Source: Acidobacteriota bacterium (GTDB taxonomy: Bacteria > Acidobacteriota > UBA4820). Taken from it: DNA of 35,031 bases. The translations under genes were made by a program, and so were the position numbers. This document shows, in pieces, positions 8,721 to 16,575 of this stretch (the first letter of the stretch is position 1; the number at the start of each line of letters is the position of its first letter). The stretch lies in assembly GCA_029559035.1 (NCBI GenBank), contig JAKQCT010000015.1:1-35031 (forward strand), written 5' to 3'. The notes under the pieces are model-generated. The model saw only the letters and a program-made list of their open reading frames with translations. It ran no database searches and was not told the origin of the DNA.

Positions 8721-9054
8721 TGCGGTTCCTCCCTATTTCTTCAGTCCGCCTTCAAAGAATGCCTTCATGCCAATAGCTTACACCCGCAGCGGTTCATTAT
8801 CCAGAGCTGAAGGCTGACGAGAGAGCTGAAGAGCGGAAGCGCTGAAGCTCATTAAGGAAATGAATACCACCGATTTCAAATTTGAAATTTAATTTTTAAA
8901 ATGCAGGCGCAGCCTGCCAGGCTGAAGTTCAATAAGGAAGGGAATTCCACAATTGTCATATTTTCAATTTAGAATTTGAAATTTAATATGAAAGCTCAGC
9001 TTGCTTACCCCTCCCCATTTGCATTGTATTAAAAGCCGTTTTATCCTTATATGG
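8721..9054. other. Intergenic region made largely of repeat copies
   Basis: Between divergent genes. Two adjacent copies of the dispersed repeat lie at about 8805-8920 and 8921-9006, with a GCAGGC-GCA-GCCTGC hairpin (8903-8917) between them. The first 80 bases hold the ribosome-binding site of the minus-strand lipoprotein. A TTG-initiated frame from 9001 is an extension of the next gene into the repeat. No promoter stands out. Confidence 0.55.
8805..9006. repeat. Two tandem copies of the dispersed composite repeat
   Basis: The first copy has 'gctgaagagcggaagcgctg', then 'attaaggaaatgaatacc', then 'ttcaaatttgaaattta', and ends in the triloop hairpin at 8903-8917. The second copy starts with 'gctgaagttcaataaggaag', then 'ggaattccac', then 'ttttcaatttagaatttg', and ends with an AAGCTCAGCTT inverted repeat at about 8991-9001. 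Confidence 0.65.
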
Positions 9055-11505
9055 ATGAAGAAGCGGTGGCTGAAATTCGTCATACCTGTTTTGAGCGTCC
9101 TGTCGGTGGCGGGATACCTGCTGCTGGTGAATCCCCTTCTCGTCGATTCGCTGAACCTGAGGGAGTTCGACCGCACGGAGCTGAACGGCAAGGCGCTGGA
9201 GATAGCCTCGTCCCTGCTTGGCGAGGAGAAGCAGTTCCGCGTCAAGGAATCTATAACGGCAGACATGAACCTGCTGAAGAGCCTGGAAAGAAGCATCGGG
9301 CTCAAATCGGAGGCGGAGATCGTCTCGACGAAGCTTCCGGTCCAGATCTACACCGCCTCCTTCTTCCCCCGGGAAGGCAAGGACAGGCTCGGACTTTCCA
9401 ACGAAACACCGGTCCTGACCGTCAAGATAGACTCGCACGGCGGGGTTGCATCCCTCACCTTCAGGGACCTGGACGACAAGGACAACAAGCCGGTCTCATC
9501 CTCCGAAGCGGGAGGGAAGATCAAAAGGCTGGCGTCTCTGCTCAGCCTCGACCCGTCCACTCTCACCCAGGTCCAGCCGCAGGACATCGACAAGGAGGAA
9601 TGGGTCAACATCGGCGGAAAACCGCCCTCGCAGGGGGAGAAGGAGAGCGGAGAGTCCCTCGCGCGGGCCGAGCAGGAATTCATGTTCAACGAGAGGATCG
9701 AGGGAGTTCCGCTCGCCTCCTATACTCACAATTTCAGCTTCACGAGGAACGAGGTGGAGTATTCGAGGAACCTGCTGTTCAAGAAGGCGCTCTTCAACGA
9801 AGGCAGCAGCGGAGCGATCGGGTTTCTCGCCATAGTGACATGGTTCGCCATAGGCCTCCTGGGGTTGACGATATTCGGCCTGAAGATCAGGCGGGACGAG
9901 ATCGACTGGAGCCATTATTTCAGGTTCTCCTGCTTCGTGGCGGTCCTGACCTTCCTGACGGTCTCCTTCAGCGAAGGGGCTTTTACCGTCCTGAACTTCC
10001 TCGGGTCGCTTATCGTCGGGTTTTTCATAGGCTTCGGGCTTGGCCTGGTTTTCGCCGTGGCGGAGTCGAAAACGAGGGAGAACCACTCCGACACGCTGGC
10101 GGTCTCTGACGCGCTTTTCGGGGCCAACTTCAAGATCCGCGAGTTCGGCGGACTGCTCCTTTCGAGCTTTGCCTACGGCGGACTCTTCTTCATGATGCCC
10201 CTTGCCGCTTACATATTCAGCAGTTTCCACGAAAAGACGAGGCTCGTGATATGGACAGCAAACCCGATAGAGATAAGCGGCGTCATGCCCGTCACGATAC
10301 TGCTCCGTTCGATCGTCCAGCCGTCGCTTTACGCGTTCCTTCTTTCCGCGCCGATCTTCGGGATACTGGCTTCGCTTGTCTGCCAGAGGTTCCCGGGGAA
10401 GAGGGGGGCGATAGCGGTTTCCGCCATTTTCGCGGTGCTCTGCCTCTACCAGCTCGACACTACTCCCGCCGTCGTCTGGTTCATACTGCTTTTCTCGGCG
10501 AGCTTCCTTCTGTGCGTTCTATGGAAGGACGAAGGCTTCCCCGGCGTCCTTCTTTCGATATTCATCGCCCTCAGCCTGCAGAGGGCTTTCCTGCTGGTCC
10601 TCGCTAAGGATTCCCTCTTCGCCTTCGTCGGGCTGGTGATACTGGTCTTCTGGCTCTTCGTCTTCATCCTGGCGGTCTATCTCCTGAGGAAGGGCAAGCC
10701 CGTTTCCAAGATGGCGCCGTACGAACCGAAATACCTGAAGCGGATGAAGGAGAAGGAGCGGTTCGAGAGGGAGCTGGAGATCGCGAAGCACCTTCAGGAA
10801 AAGCTTCTGCCGAAGAACACGCCGGACCTCGAAAAGTTCGAGATCGCGACCCTTTGCGAGCCGGCCAACGAGGTCGGCGGAGACTATTTCGACTTCCTCT
10901 CGCTCGAGGGCGGCAAGATGCTGGTCTTCCTCGGCGACGTTTCGGGCAAGGGTATCAGGGCGGCGTTCTACATGACACTCGCCAAGGGGCTCCTGCACGG
11001 CTCGTTCAACCTGTGCAAGGACCACCTGGAACTGCTGACTCTTCTCAACAAGAGGTTCGGCGGGCTCTCGGAGGAGGGAGTGTTCCTGACGCTGATTACT
11101 CTCACGCTGGACACGGAGACGGGAGAAGTCCTGCTATCCTCCGCCGGCCACAACCCTCCCCTCCTTTTCAAGAAGGACACCGTCTGGTCTGTCCCGTCGA
11201 GAGGCCTCGTCATCGGCCCTATGCCCGAAGAGATTCTCGTGAAGAGCCTGAAGGACTTCAAGTTCAGGATGGAAGAGGGGGACGTCCTCCTGCTTTACAC
11301 GGACGGCGTCACCGAGGCTATGGACCACCACATGGAGGAGTACGGTACGGACAGGCTGAAGAAGGTCTTCCATGAGAGCGTGGACAAGCCCGCAGGCGAG
11401 ATCGTCAACTCGATAAGGAAGTCCGTCCTGGATCATACGAAGGGATTCACTCAGAGCGACGACCTGACGATCCTCGTCCTGAAAGCCAAGAAGGGCGCCG
11501 GCTGA
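9055..11505 (+). CDS. Membrane-anchored SpoIIE/PP2C-type serine phosphatase
   Basis: Protein of about 816 residues. One N-terminal transmembrane helix (about 8-27) is followed by an extracytoplasmic region of roughly 230 residues, then a cluster of about 8-10 membrane helices (about 255-555), a short helical linker (KRMKEKERFERELEIAKHLQ) and a C-terminal SpoIIE-type PP2C phosphatase domain (about 585-815). The domain shows the metal-binding acidic motifs GGDYFDF, GDVSGKGI, SAGHNPP, LLYTDGVTEA and SDDLT. This architecture is typical of stress or partner-switching phosphatases acting on an anti-sigma-factor antagonist, but no such partner is encoded next to it. I start at ATG 9055 because the earlier TTG lies in repeat DNA; there is no clear Shine-Dalgarno. 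It heads a tight operon with the next two genes. Confidence 0.85.
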   Translation: MKKRWLKFVIPVLSVLSVAGYLLLVNPLLVDSLNLREFDRTELNGKALEIASSLLGEEKQFRVKESITADMNLLKSLERSIGLKSEAEIVSTKLPVQIYTASFFPREGKDRLGLSNETPVLTVKIDSHGGVASLTFRDLDDKDNKPVSSSEAGGKIKRLASLLSLDPSTLTQVQPQDIDKEEWVNIGGKPPSQGEKESGESLARAEQEFMFNERIEGVPLASYTHNFSFTRNEVEYSRNLLFKKALFNEGSSGAIGFLAIVTWFAIGLLGLTIFGLKIRRDEIDWSHYFRFSCFVAVLTFLTVSFSEGAFTVLNFLGSLIVGFFIGFGLGLVFAVAESKTRENHSDTLAVSDALFGANFKIREFGGLLLSSFAYGGLFFMMPLAAYIFSSFHEKTRLVIWTANPIEISGVMPVTILLRSIVQPSLYAFLLSAPIFGILASLVCQRFPGKRGAIAVSAIFAVLCLYQLDTTPAVVWFILLFSASFLLCVLWKDEGFPGVLLSIFIALSLQRAFLLVLAKDSLFAFVGLVILVFWLFVFILAVYLLRKGKPVSKMAPYEPKYLKRMKEKERFERELEIAKHLQEKLLPKNTPDLEKFEIATLCEPANEVGGDYFDFLSLEGGKMLVFLGDVSGKGIRAAFYMTLAKGLLHGSFNLCKDHLELLTLLNKRFGGLSEEGVFLTLITLTLDTETGEVLLSSAGHNPPLLFKKDTVWSVPSRGLVIGPMPEEILVKSLKDFKFRMEEGDVLLLYTDGVTEAMDHHMEEYGTDRLKKVFHESVDKPAGEIVNSIRKSVLDHTKGFTQSDDLTILVLKAKKGAG

Positions 11506-11509
11506 CCTT

Positions 11510-12712
11510 ATGGGCGGGCCGGGCGCATCCTCCTGGACTAAATTCCTTAGAGGAAAAATAGAAGTTTTACAGCCCGAAGGAGGGCCGAAGTTCTCCATCG
11601 ATTCGGTCGTCCTCGCGGGCTTCAGCCACATCAGGGAGGGAGAGGATGTCCTCGACCTCGGGACGGGGACGGGGGTGATACCGGCCATGTTGAAGGCACA
11701 TTTCCATCCGTGCTTTATCGCGGGGATCGAGATAAACGAGAACCTGCGCGAGTGCGCCGCCGCCACCGCCGAGAGGAACGGCCTCGACCCCGGCGGGATG
11801 ATCCTCGGGGACATCCGCGATCAAAAGGTTCTTCAGGGCAGGAAGTTCGGCGTGGTCGTCTCGAACCCGCCATTCTTCGAGACCCACTCGGGAAGGCTGA
11901 GCGTGAGGGAGGACAGGAGGCTCACGCGCCACAGGGAGGCGCTTTCCCTCGTGGAGCTCTTCAGTGCCGGCGCGAGGTTCATGAAAGAGAAAGGGCGAAT
12001 GAACTTCATCCTCCCCTTCTCCGAATCTGACAAGGCGGTAAAGGCCATGAATGAAGCGGGCCTTCACCCGCGCCTGGCGAGAGCCGTCTGCGACTCCCCC
12101 GCGGGCGAGCCTAAGAGGGTGCTCATGCAGGCCGTCAAAGAAAGGCTTCCCTTCATCTGGCTCCCGCCGCTGATCCTGAAGAACGGAGACGGATCATACG
12201 GCGACGAGGTCAAGAGATGCCTGGAAGACATTCCTTTCGTCCCGTCCCCCGCCTTCTTCTGCGACGCGATGGTGGGGAGGCTGGCAAAGTACCTGCGCTT
12301 CGCAGGGTTCGACGCGGCTTACCTCAGGGACGCGGACGACGACTGGCTGATCGGAGAGTGCGAGAGGAGCTCGAGGATACTGGTCACGAGGGACCGCCCG
12401 CTGATCGCGAGGATGAAAAAGCGGGGCCTCGCCTGCTTCGAACCGGAAAGCGTCTTCCCGAAGGAGCAGTTCAGGGAATTGACCGCCGTTCATCCCTTCG
12501 ATGGCAGCTCTCCGAGGAGATGCCTTCTCTGCAACGCCGCCGTGATGAAGCTTGAAAGGGAAAAGGCGAGAGGGATCGTCCCCTACTACACCTTCAGGAC
12601 GAAAAGGGACTTTTTTATTTGCCCGTCTTGTGGCAAACTCACATGGGGAGGAACCCATCTTTCCCGCTTCAGAAAAGAGATACTCGAAGGCAACGACAGG
12701 GAGGACAGATGA
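11510..12712 (+). CDS. Fusion: TrmN6-like tRNA/RNA methyltransferase plus Mut7-C RNase domain
   Basis: Residues about 1-235 are a class I N6-adenine/amine methyltransferase like TrmN6 (YfiC), which methylates A37 of tRNA1(Val). They show the SAM loop DLGTGTGVIPAML (near 46) and the catalytic motif NPPFF starting at Asn119. Residues about 248-395 are a Mut7-C (DUF82) domain: CDAMVGRLAKYLRFAGFD with Asp252, the DADDD acidic cluster, VTRDRPL, and a C-terminal zinc-ribbon from CLLC and CPSC. Mut7-C is a PIN-like RNase fold. The gene starts four bases after the phosphatase stop and its stop overlaps the pyrE start, so the frame is continuous and the fusion looks genuine. Both parts probably act on RNA; the exact targets are unknown. 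Confidence 0.85.
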   Translation: MGGPGASSWTKFLRGKIEVLQPEGGPKFSIDSVVLAGFSHIREGEDVLDLGTGTGVIPAMLKAHFHPCFIAGIEINENLRECAAATAERNGLDPGGMILGDIRDQKVLQGRKFGVVVSNPPFFETHSGRLSVREDRRLTRHREALSLVELFSAGARFMKEKGRMNFILPFSESDKAVKAMNEAGLHPRLARAVCDSPAGEPKRVLMQAVKERLPFIWLPPLILKNGDGSYGDEVKRCLEDIPFVPSPAFFCDAMVGRLAKYLRFAGFDAAYLRDADDDWLIGECERSSRILVTRDRPLIARMKKRGLACFEPESVFPKEQFRELTAVHPFDGSSPRRCLLCNAAVMKLEREKARGIVPYYTFRTKRDFFICPSCGKLTWGGTHLSRFRKEILEGNDREDR

Positions 12713-13251
12713 CCGACAGAGAAAAGCTCAAGGACCTGCTCAAGGAAAGATCGCTGAAGATCGGGGATTTCGTCCTCGCTTCCGGCAAAAGGAGCAACTA
12801 CTATTTCGATTCGAAGCTGACGACGCTTACCGCCGAGGGTGCGTACCTCACCGGCAAATGCTTCTTCGACGTGGTCAGGAATGAAAAGATAGAGGCCGAT
12901 TACATCGGCGGGATGACGCTCGGGTCGGACCCGATCGTCACCGCGGCCGCGCTCGTTTCGAGGATCGAGGGAAAACCGATCGACGCCTTCATCGTCAGGA
13001 AAGAGGAAAAGGGCCACGGCACGAAGAAATGGATCGAAGGCCCCGCCGAAACCGGCAAGAGGACGATCATAGTCGACGACGTCGTGACGACCGGAGGATC
13101 GACCTTCAAGGCGATAGAGAAGGCCGAGGAGTTCGGACTGAAGGTGGTCGCGGTTATCGCGCTTCTCGACAGGGAAGAGGGAGGCGGCGAGGCCCTGTCC
13201 GCAAAGTATCCCTTCTATCCGATCGTCAGAAAAAGCGAGATCATGGGATGA
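12709..13251 (+). CDS. pyrE: Orotate phosphoribosyltransferase
   Basis: Enzyme of pyrimidine synthesis that joins orotate and PRPP to give OMP, in the cytoplasm. It has 180 residues, the usual size for the short bacterial form. The type I phosphoribosyltransferase motif IIVDDVVTTGGS lies near residue 123-134, and the YYFDSKLTTL segment and the flexible loop with RKEEKGHGTKKWIEG are typical of PyrE. The ATG at 12709 overlaps the stop of the preceding gene (ATGA) and is preceded by GGGAGG, which decides this start over the frame's earlier in-frame codons. It is the last gene of the phosphatase-methyltransferase-pyrE operon. Confidence 0.95.
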   Translation: MTDREKLKDLLKERSLKIGDFVLASGKRSNYYFDSKLTTLTAEGAYLTGKCFFDVVRNEKIEADYIGGMTLGSDPIVTAAALVSRIEGKPIDAFIVRKEEKGHGTKKWIEGPAETGKRTIIVDDVVTTGGSTFKAIEKAEEFGLKVVAVIALLDREEGGGEALSAKYPFYPIVRKSEIMG

Positions 13252-13270
13252 TCGGCAAGTGAGAATCGAG

Positions 13271-13400
13271 AAAAATGCAGGCGGGGCCTGCCCGGCTCAA
13301 GGCTGATGGCTGAAGAGCTGAAGTTGGATAAGGAAATGGATTCCAAAAATTTTAATTTTTCAATTTTCAATTTTCAATTTAAAATTCGCCGCAGGCGTTT
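13271..13400. repeat. Dispersed composite repeat copy between pyrE and permease
   Basis: Plus-strand copy with the GCAGGC-GGG-GCCTGC triloop hairpin first (13277-13291), then 'gctgaagagctgaagttgga', 'taaggaaatggattcc' and an AT-rich 'tttcaattttcaattttc' tail. It nearly fills the gap between pyrE and the permease gene. Confidence 0.65.
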
Positions 13401-13412
13401 CCCGGGGGGACT

Positions 13413-14837
13413 ATGAAATCGCTATTTCGAACAAAACCGATATCTGAGCTTTTAAAAAGCGCCGGCTCGGAAGAGAAAGGGCTCAAGAGGTCGCTGACCG
13501 CCTGGGACCTGGTCTCCTTCGGGATAGGATGCATAATCGGCGTCGGGATATTCGTCCTGCCCGGCCACGAGGCCGCCATCCACGCGGGCCCGGCGATCTC
13601 GCTCTCCTTCGCCCTCGCCGCCGTCGCCTGCGCCTGCGCGGCGCTCTGCTACGCGGAGCTCGCCTCGATGATACCTGTGGCGGGAAGCGCGTACACTTAC
13701 GGCTACGCGACCCTTGGCGAGATATTCGCATGGATAATAGGTTGGGACCTCGTCCTCGAATACATGGTGGGGGCGAGCCTCGTCTCGATAGGCTGGTCGG
13801 GGTATTTCGTCAATTTCTTCAACAAGACCTTCGAGAACTTCGGCGTGCAGTTCCCCGCCATGCTGGCTAACGGGCCGTTCCTCAAGGACCACCCCGGGCT
13901 CATTAACCTGCCCGCGGTGATCATCGTCTTCGTCCTGACAGCCCTTCTGGTCAGGGGCATCAAGGAAAGCTCCAACGTCAACAGGCTGGTCGTCATCATC
14001 AAGATCCTCGTGATCGTATTCTTCATCGCGATCGCGGTGTGGCACATCAACCCGACCAACTGGACGCCCTTCATGCCCTTCGGATTCAAGGGGGTTATGA
14101 CCGCCGCGGCGATCGTCTTCCTCGCCTTCGTCGGCTTCGACGCCGTCTCGACCGCTTCGGAAGAGGCTAAGAACCCGCAGAGGGACGTGCCGATCGGCAT
14201 CCTCGGATCTCTCTTCATCGCGACGCTTCTTTACATTTCGGTGGCCGCGATAATGACGGGAGTCGTCCCCTATCAGCAGTTCAAGGATGTCGCGGAACCG
14301 ATAGCGCTCGTCCTGAACGTGATCAACAAGCCGTTCGCCTCGATCCTAATAAGCATAGGGGCGATCGCTGGAATGACCAGCGTCATCCTGGTCCTCATCA
14401 TGGCCCAGCCGAGGATCCTTTTCGCCATGTCGAGAGACGGCCTTCTGCCGCCCTTTCTGGCCAAAGTCCACGAGAAATACAGGACGCCGTTCTGGCCCAC
14501 CATCATTACCGGGCTTCTGGTCGCCATAGCGGCGGGGTTCACGCCGATCGGCGTCGTAGCAGAGCTCTGCTCGATAGGGACGCTCGCCGCGTTCGCCATA
14601 GTCTCGGGGGGCGTTCTGGTCCTCAGGCTCAGAAGGCCGGAGTTCCCGAGGCCGTTCAAGGTCCCGCTCTTTCCGATCATCCCGCTTCTCGGGCTCGGGT
14701 CGTGCCTCGCCCTGATGTTCTCGCTGACCTTCGTCACCTGGATCAGGTTCCTCGTCTGGCTCGCGATCGGTTTCGTCGTGTATTTCGTTTACGGCAGGAA
14801 GGGCGCCCGGCAGAAGCTGGAGAACGGAACGGCCTGA
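13413..14837 (+). CDS. APC-family amino acid permease
   Basis: Polytopic inner-membrane transporter of 474 residues with 12 or more hydrophobic helices. The start of TM1 has GIGCIIGVGIFVLPG, the substrate-binding unwound helix typical of the amino acid-polyamine-organocation family, and a conserved acidic FVGFDAVSTASEEAKNPQRD segment lies after TM6. It most resembles the cationic amino acid transporter-like (CAT/YfnA-type) subgroup; the substrate cannot be fixed from sequence. Translation starts at ATG 13413 behind a run of six G. It is a single gene ended by the strong hairpin at 14870-14888. Confidence 0.88.
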   Translation: MKSLFRTKPISELLKSAGSEEKGLKRSLTAWDLVSFGIGCIIGVGIFVLPGHEAAIHAGPAISLSFALAAVACACAALCYAELASMIPVAGSAYTYGYATLGEIFAWIIGWDLVLEYMVGASLVSIGWSGYFVNFFNKTFENFGVQFPAMLANGPFLKDHPGLINLPAVIIVFVLTALLVRGIKESSNVNRLVVIIKILVIVFFIAIAVWHINPTNWTPFMPFGFKGVMTAAAIVFLAFVGFDAVSTASEEAKNPQRDVPIGILGSLFIATLLYISVAAIMTGVVPYQQFKDVAEPIALVLNVINKPFASILISIGAIAGMTSVILVLIMAQPRILFAMSRDGLLPPFLAKVHEKYRTPFWPTIITGLLVAIAAGFTPIGVVAELCSIGTLAAFAIVSGGVLVLRLRRPEFPRPFKVPLFPIIPLLGLGSCLALMFSLTFVTWIRFLVWLAIGFVVYFVYGRKGARQKLENGTA

Positions 14838-14861
14838 TATTGTCCGGCAAAACACAGAGAA

Positions 14862-14896
14862 AAGAAAAAGGGGCGGAAGATCCGCCCCCTTTTTTA
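14862..14896. terminator. Bidirectional Rho-independent terminator
   Basis: Perfect 8-bp stem GGGGCGGA / TCCGCCCC (14870-14877, 14881-14888) with loop AGA, followed by a T run on the plus strand and preceded by an A-rich run. It can therefore end both the permease transcript and the convergent minus-strand gene at 14915. Confidence 0.88.
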
Positions 14897-14914
14897 ATGG
14901 TCGTCAAAACTAGT

Positions 14915-16507
14915 TCACCTCTTGAATTCATAGCAACCCGAACGCCAGAGATAACGGTTCCCGTTGTTCACATAACTATGGATCTCGATGCAAACAGTCT
15001 CCCCTTTCGGAAGCATCTCTCTCAGGGCGGCGTCCTTCTTGGCGATTATTCTGGAAGGACTCTTGCAGGTTGTCACCGGAACAGGGACGTCGTCGATCGT
15101 GACTTCTACTTCGTTGTAATCTCCTATGGTCAGATTGTCGCCCAGGATTTCAAGCCGGAAAGGGTTTCGCAGTATGTTCACCTTGTCTATCACGGGGCAC
15201 AAGGAACCCGCGTGAAGGGAAAAAGTCCCGTGATTCGCCGTGACATAAGCGGAGGGATCGCTCGAGCTCATGGCCCAATCCTGAGATTCCTGATAAAGGG
15301 CTGATGACTTCAAATCCCTGACATCCCACGCAATCAAAGCTTCCTTCGAATCAGAACACCCGCCGGAAACGGCATTTCCTTCGCCGGTTTTTACGAGCGC
15401 CATTTCATGCTTATAACCCGTACTCGACGAACCGAAATCCATGGTCGTGACAAAAGCCGCGTTACCGTCGGGAGCTATAGTTCCGTAATGGTAAACCTGA
15501 TATGCCGGCCCTTCTTCATAGGGAAACATGAAATCCACGGCAGGCCCGGCAAATTCCCCATCGTCGTCAATTACCAAGATCCCAGAATTTTCGAGGATAT
15601 CGCGGAGCACGAGATATTTTCCGTCGGGACGGGTCAGTATCTCATTGAAGGTAAAGGATGTTCCCGAGCTTCTGCACCAGATCACCTCTCCATCATCCGA
15701 AATGAGCGTTACTCTGGCGAGCAGGTTGTCAGGCCAGAATCCCGAGCAGACAAGAATTCCTTTTCCCGGGACGCGGGCTATCCCGCTAATGACTCCTACC
15801 CTTTTGTCAAAAGTCTTTATCCACACCAGGCAGCCGTCCTTGTCGAACCTGCATATCCTTTCATCCATGACGGCAACGCAGCCGAGGTCTTCAAGAGGCG
15901 CCACCCCGCCGATCCCGCCACTCCAGTAACCTGACCATGTCTCGCTAAGCACCTTCTGCCAGAGGACGCTTCCATTGGGAGCCATCTTCATCAGCCATGG
16001 ATATTCCAACTCTCCATCATTCCATTTTCCCCTTCCTGCAATGAAATAATTCCCGTCGCCCACCGCGCAGACGGCACGAACCTGCGCCTTTGCGACGTAT
16101 CTCTGCCAGGCTATTTCGCCGTTGTCACGGATCTTCAAGATCCACGCGCCGATCCAGGCGCCGGGAACGCTCTGCGTGTAACCGGCGACCAGATAGCTTT
16201 CTTCGCCGGCCGCGATCATCACCGAAGGTTCTTCGTCGGCCGCCCCCCCGATCTTCTGGTGCCATAAAGGCTTTCCTTCCGAATCCACCCTGACGATCAG
16301 CGCATCGGAATCTCCGCTGATATCGCGCGTAGTTCCGCAAAGCAGGAATCCGCCTTCCGGGCTGTTGGCGACACTTACCGCCTCGTCCTCCCCTGTATCG
16401 CCGTAAGCAGACAACAGTTGCCCGGGCAAGGGTTCACAGTGAAAAGGAGCTACCGCGAAGAATGAAAGGAAAAACAGCGCCAACGCCGACCCTGTGCTTT
16501 TCCGCAT
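14915..16507 (-). CDS. Secreted beta-propeller-like repeat protein with TIG-like C-terminal module
   Basis: Exported protein of 530 residues with a signal peptide (about 1-24). Residues 30-400 contain degenerate repeats of about 45-50 residues of the form 'GGFLLCGTT ... DALIVRVDSEGKPLWHQKIG'. They alternate aromatic 'W..K' blade ends with glycine-rich turns, as in WD40/quinoprotein-like propellers found in secreted bacterial proteins. Residues about 438-530 match the TIG-like end module of the proteins at 282 and 31709 (an NPFRLEI strand, a late LPKGETV strand, and a final FKR). A GGGGGG precedes the ATG. Function unknown; surface binding or structure is likely. The transcript probably ends at the terminator at 14862-14896. 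Confidence 0.72.
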   Translation of the reverse strand: MRKSTGSALALFFLSFFAVAPFHCEPLPGQLLSAYGDTGEDEAVSVANSPEGGFLLCGTTRDISGDSDALIVRVDSEGKPLWHQKIGGAADEEPSVMIAAGEESYLVAGYTQSVPGAWIGAWILKIRDNGEIAWQRYVAKAQVRAVCAVGDGNYFIAGRGKWNDGELEYPWLMKMAPNGSVLWQKVLSETWSGYWSGGIGGVAPLEDLGCVAVMDERICRFDKDGCLVWIKTFDKRVGVISGIARVPGKGILVCSGFWPDNLLARVTLISDDGEVIWCRSSGTSFTFNEILTRPDGKYLVLRDILENSGILVIDDDGEFAGPAVDFMFPYEEGPAYQVYHYGTIAPDGNAAFVTTMDFGSSSTGYKHEMALVKTGEGNAVSGGCSDSKEALIAWDVRDLKSSALYQESQDWAMSSSDPSAYVTANHGTFSLHAGSLCPVIDKVNILRNPFRLEILGDNLTIGDYNEVEVTIDDVPVPVTTCKSPSRIIAKKDAALREMLPKGETVCIEIHSYVNNGNRYLWRSGCYEFKR

Positions 16508-16519
16508 CTCTGCCCCCCT

Positions 16520-16555
16520 AAAGGAAAAAGGCTCGCCCTACATGAAGGGCGGGCC
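16520..16555 (-). terminator. Terminator downstream of pap
   Basis: Stem GGCTCGCCCT / AGGGCGGGCC (16530-16539, 16546-16555, one G-U pair) with loop ACATGA. On the minus strand it is followed by TTTTTCCTTT. It separates the pap transcript from the next minus-strand gene. Confidence 0.8.
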
Positions 16556-16575
16556 AAATCTTGAAAAAGGAAACA

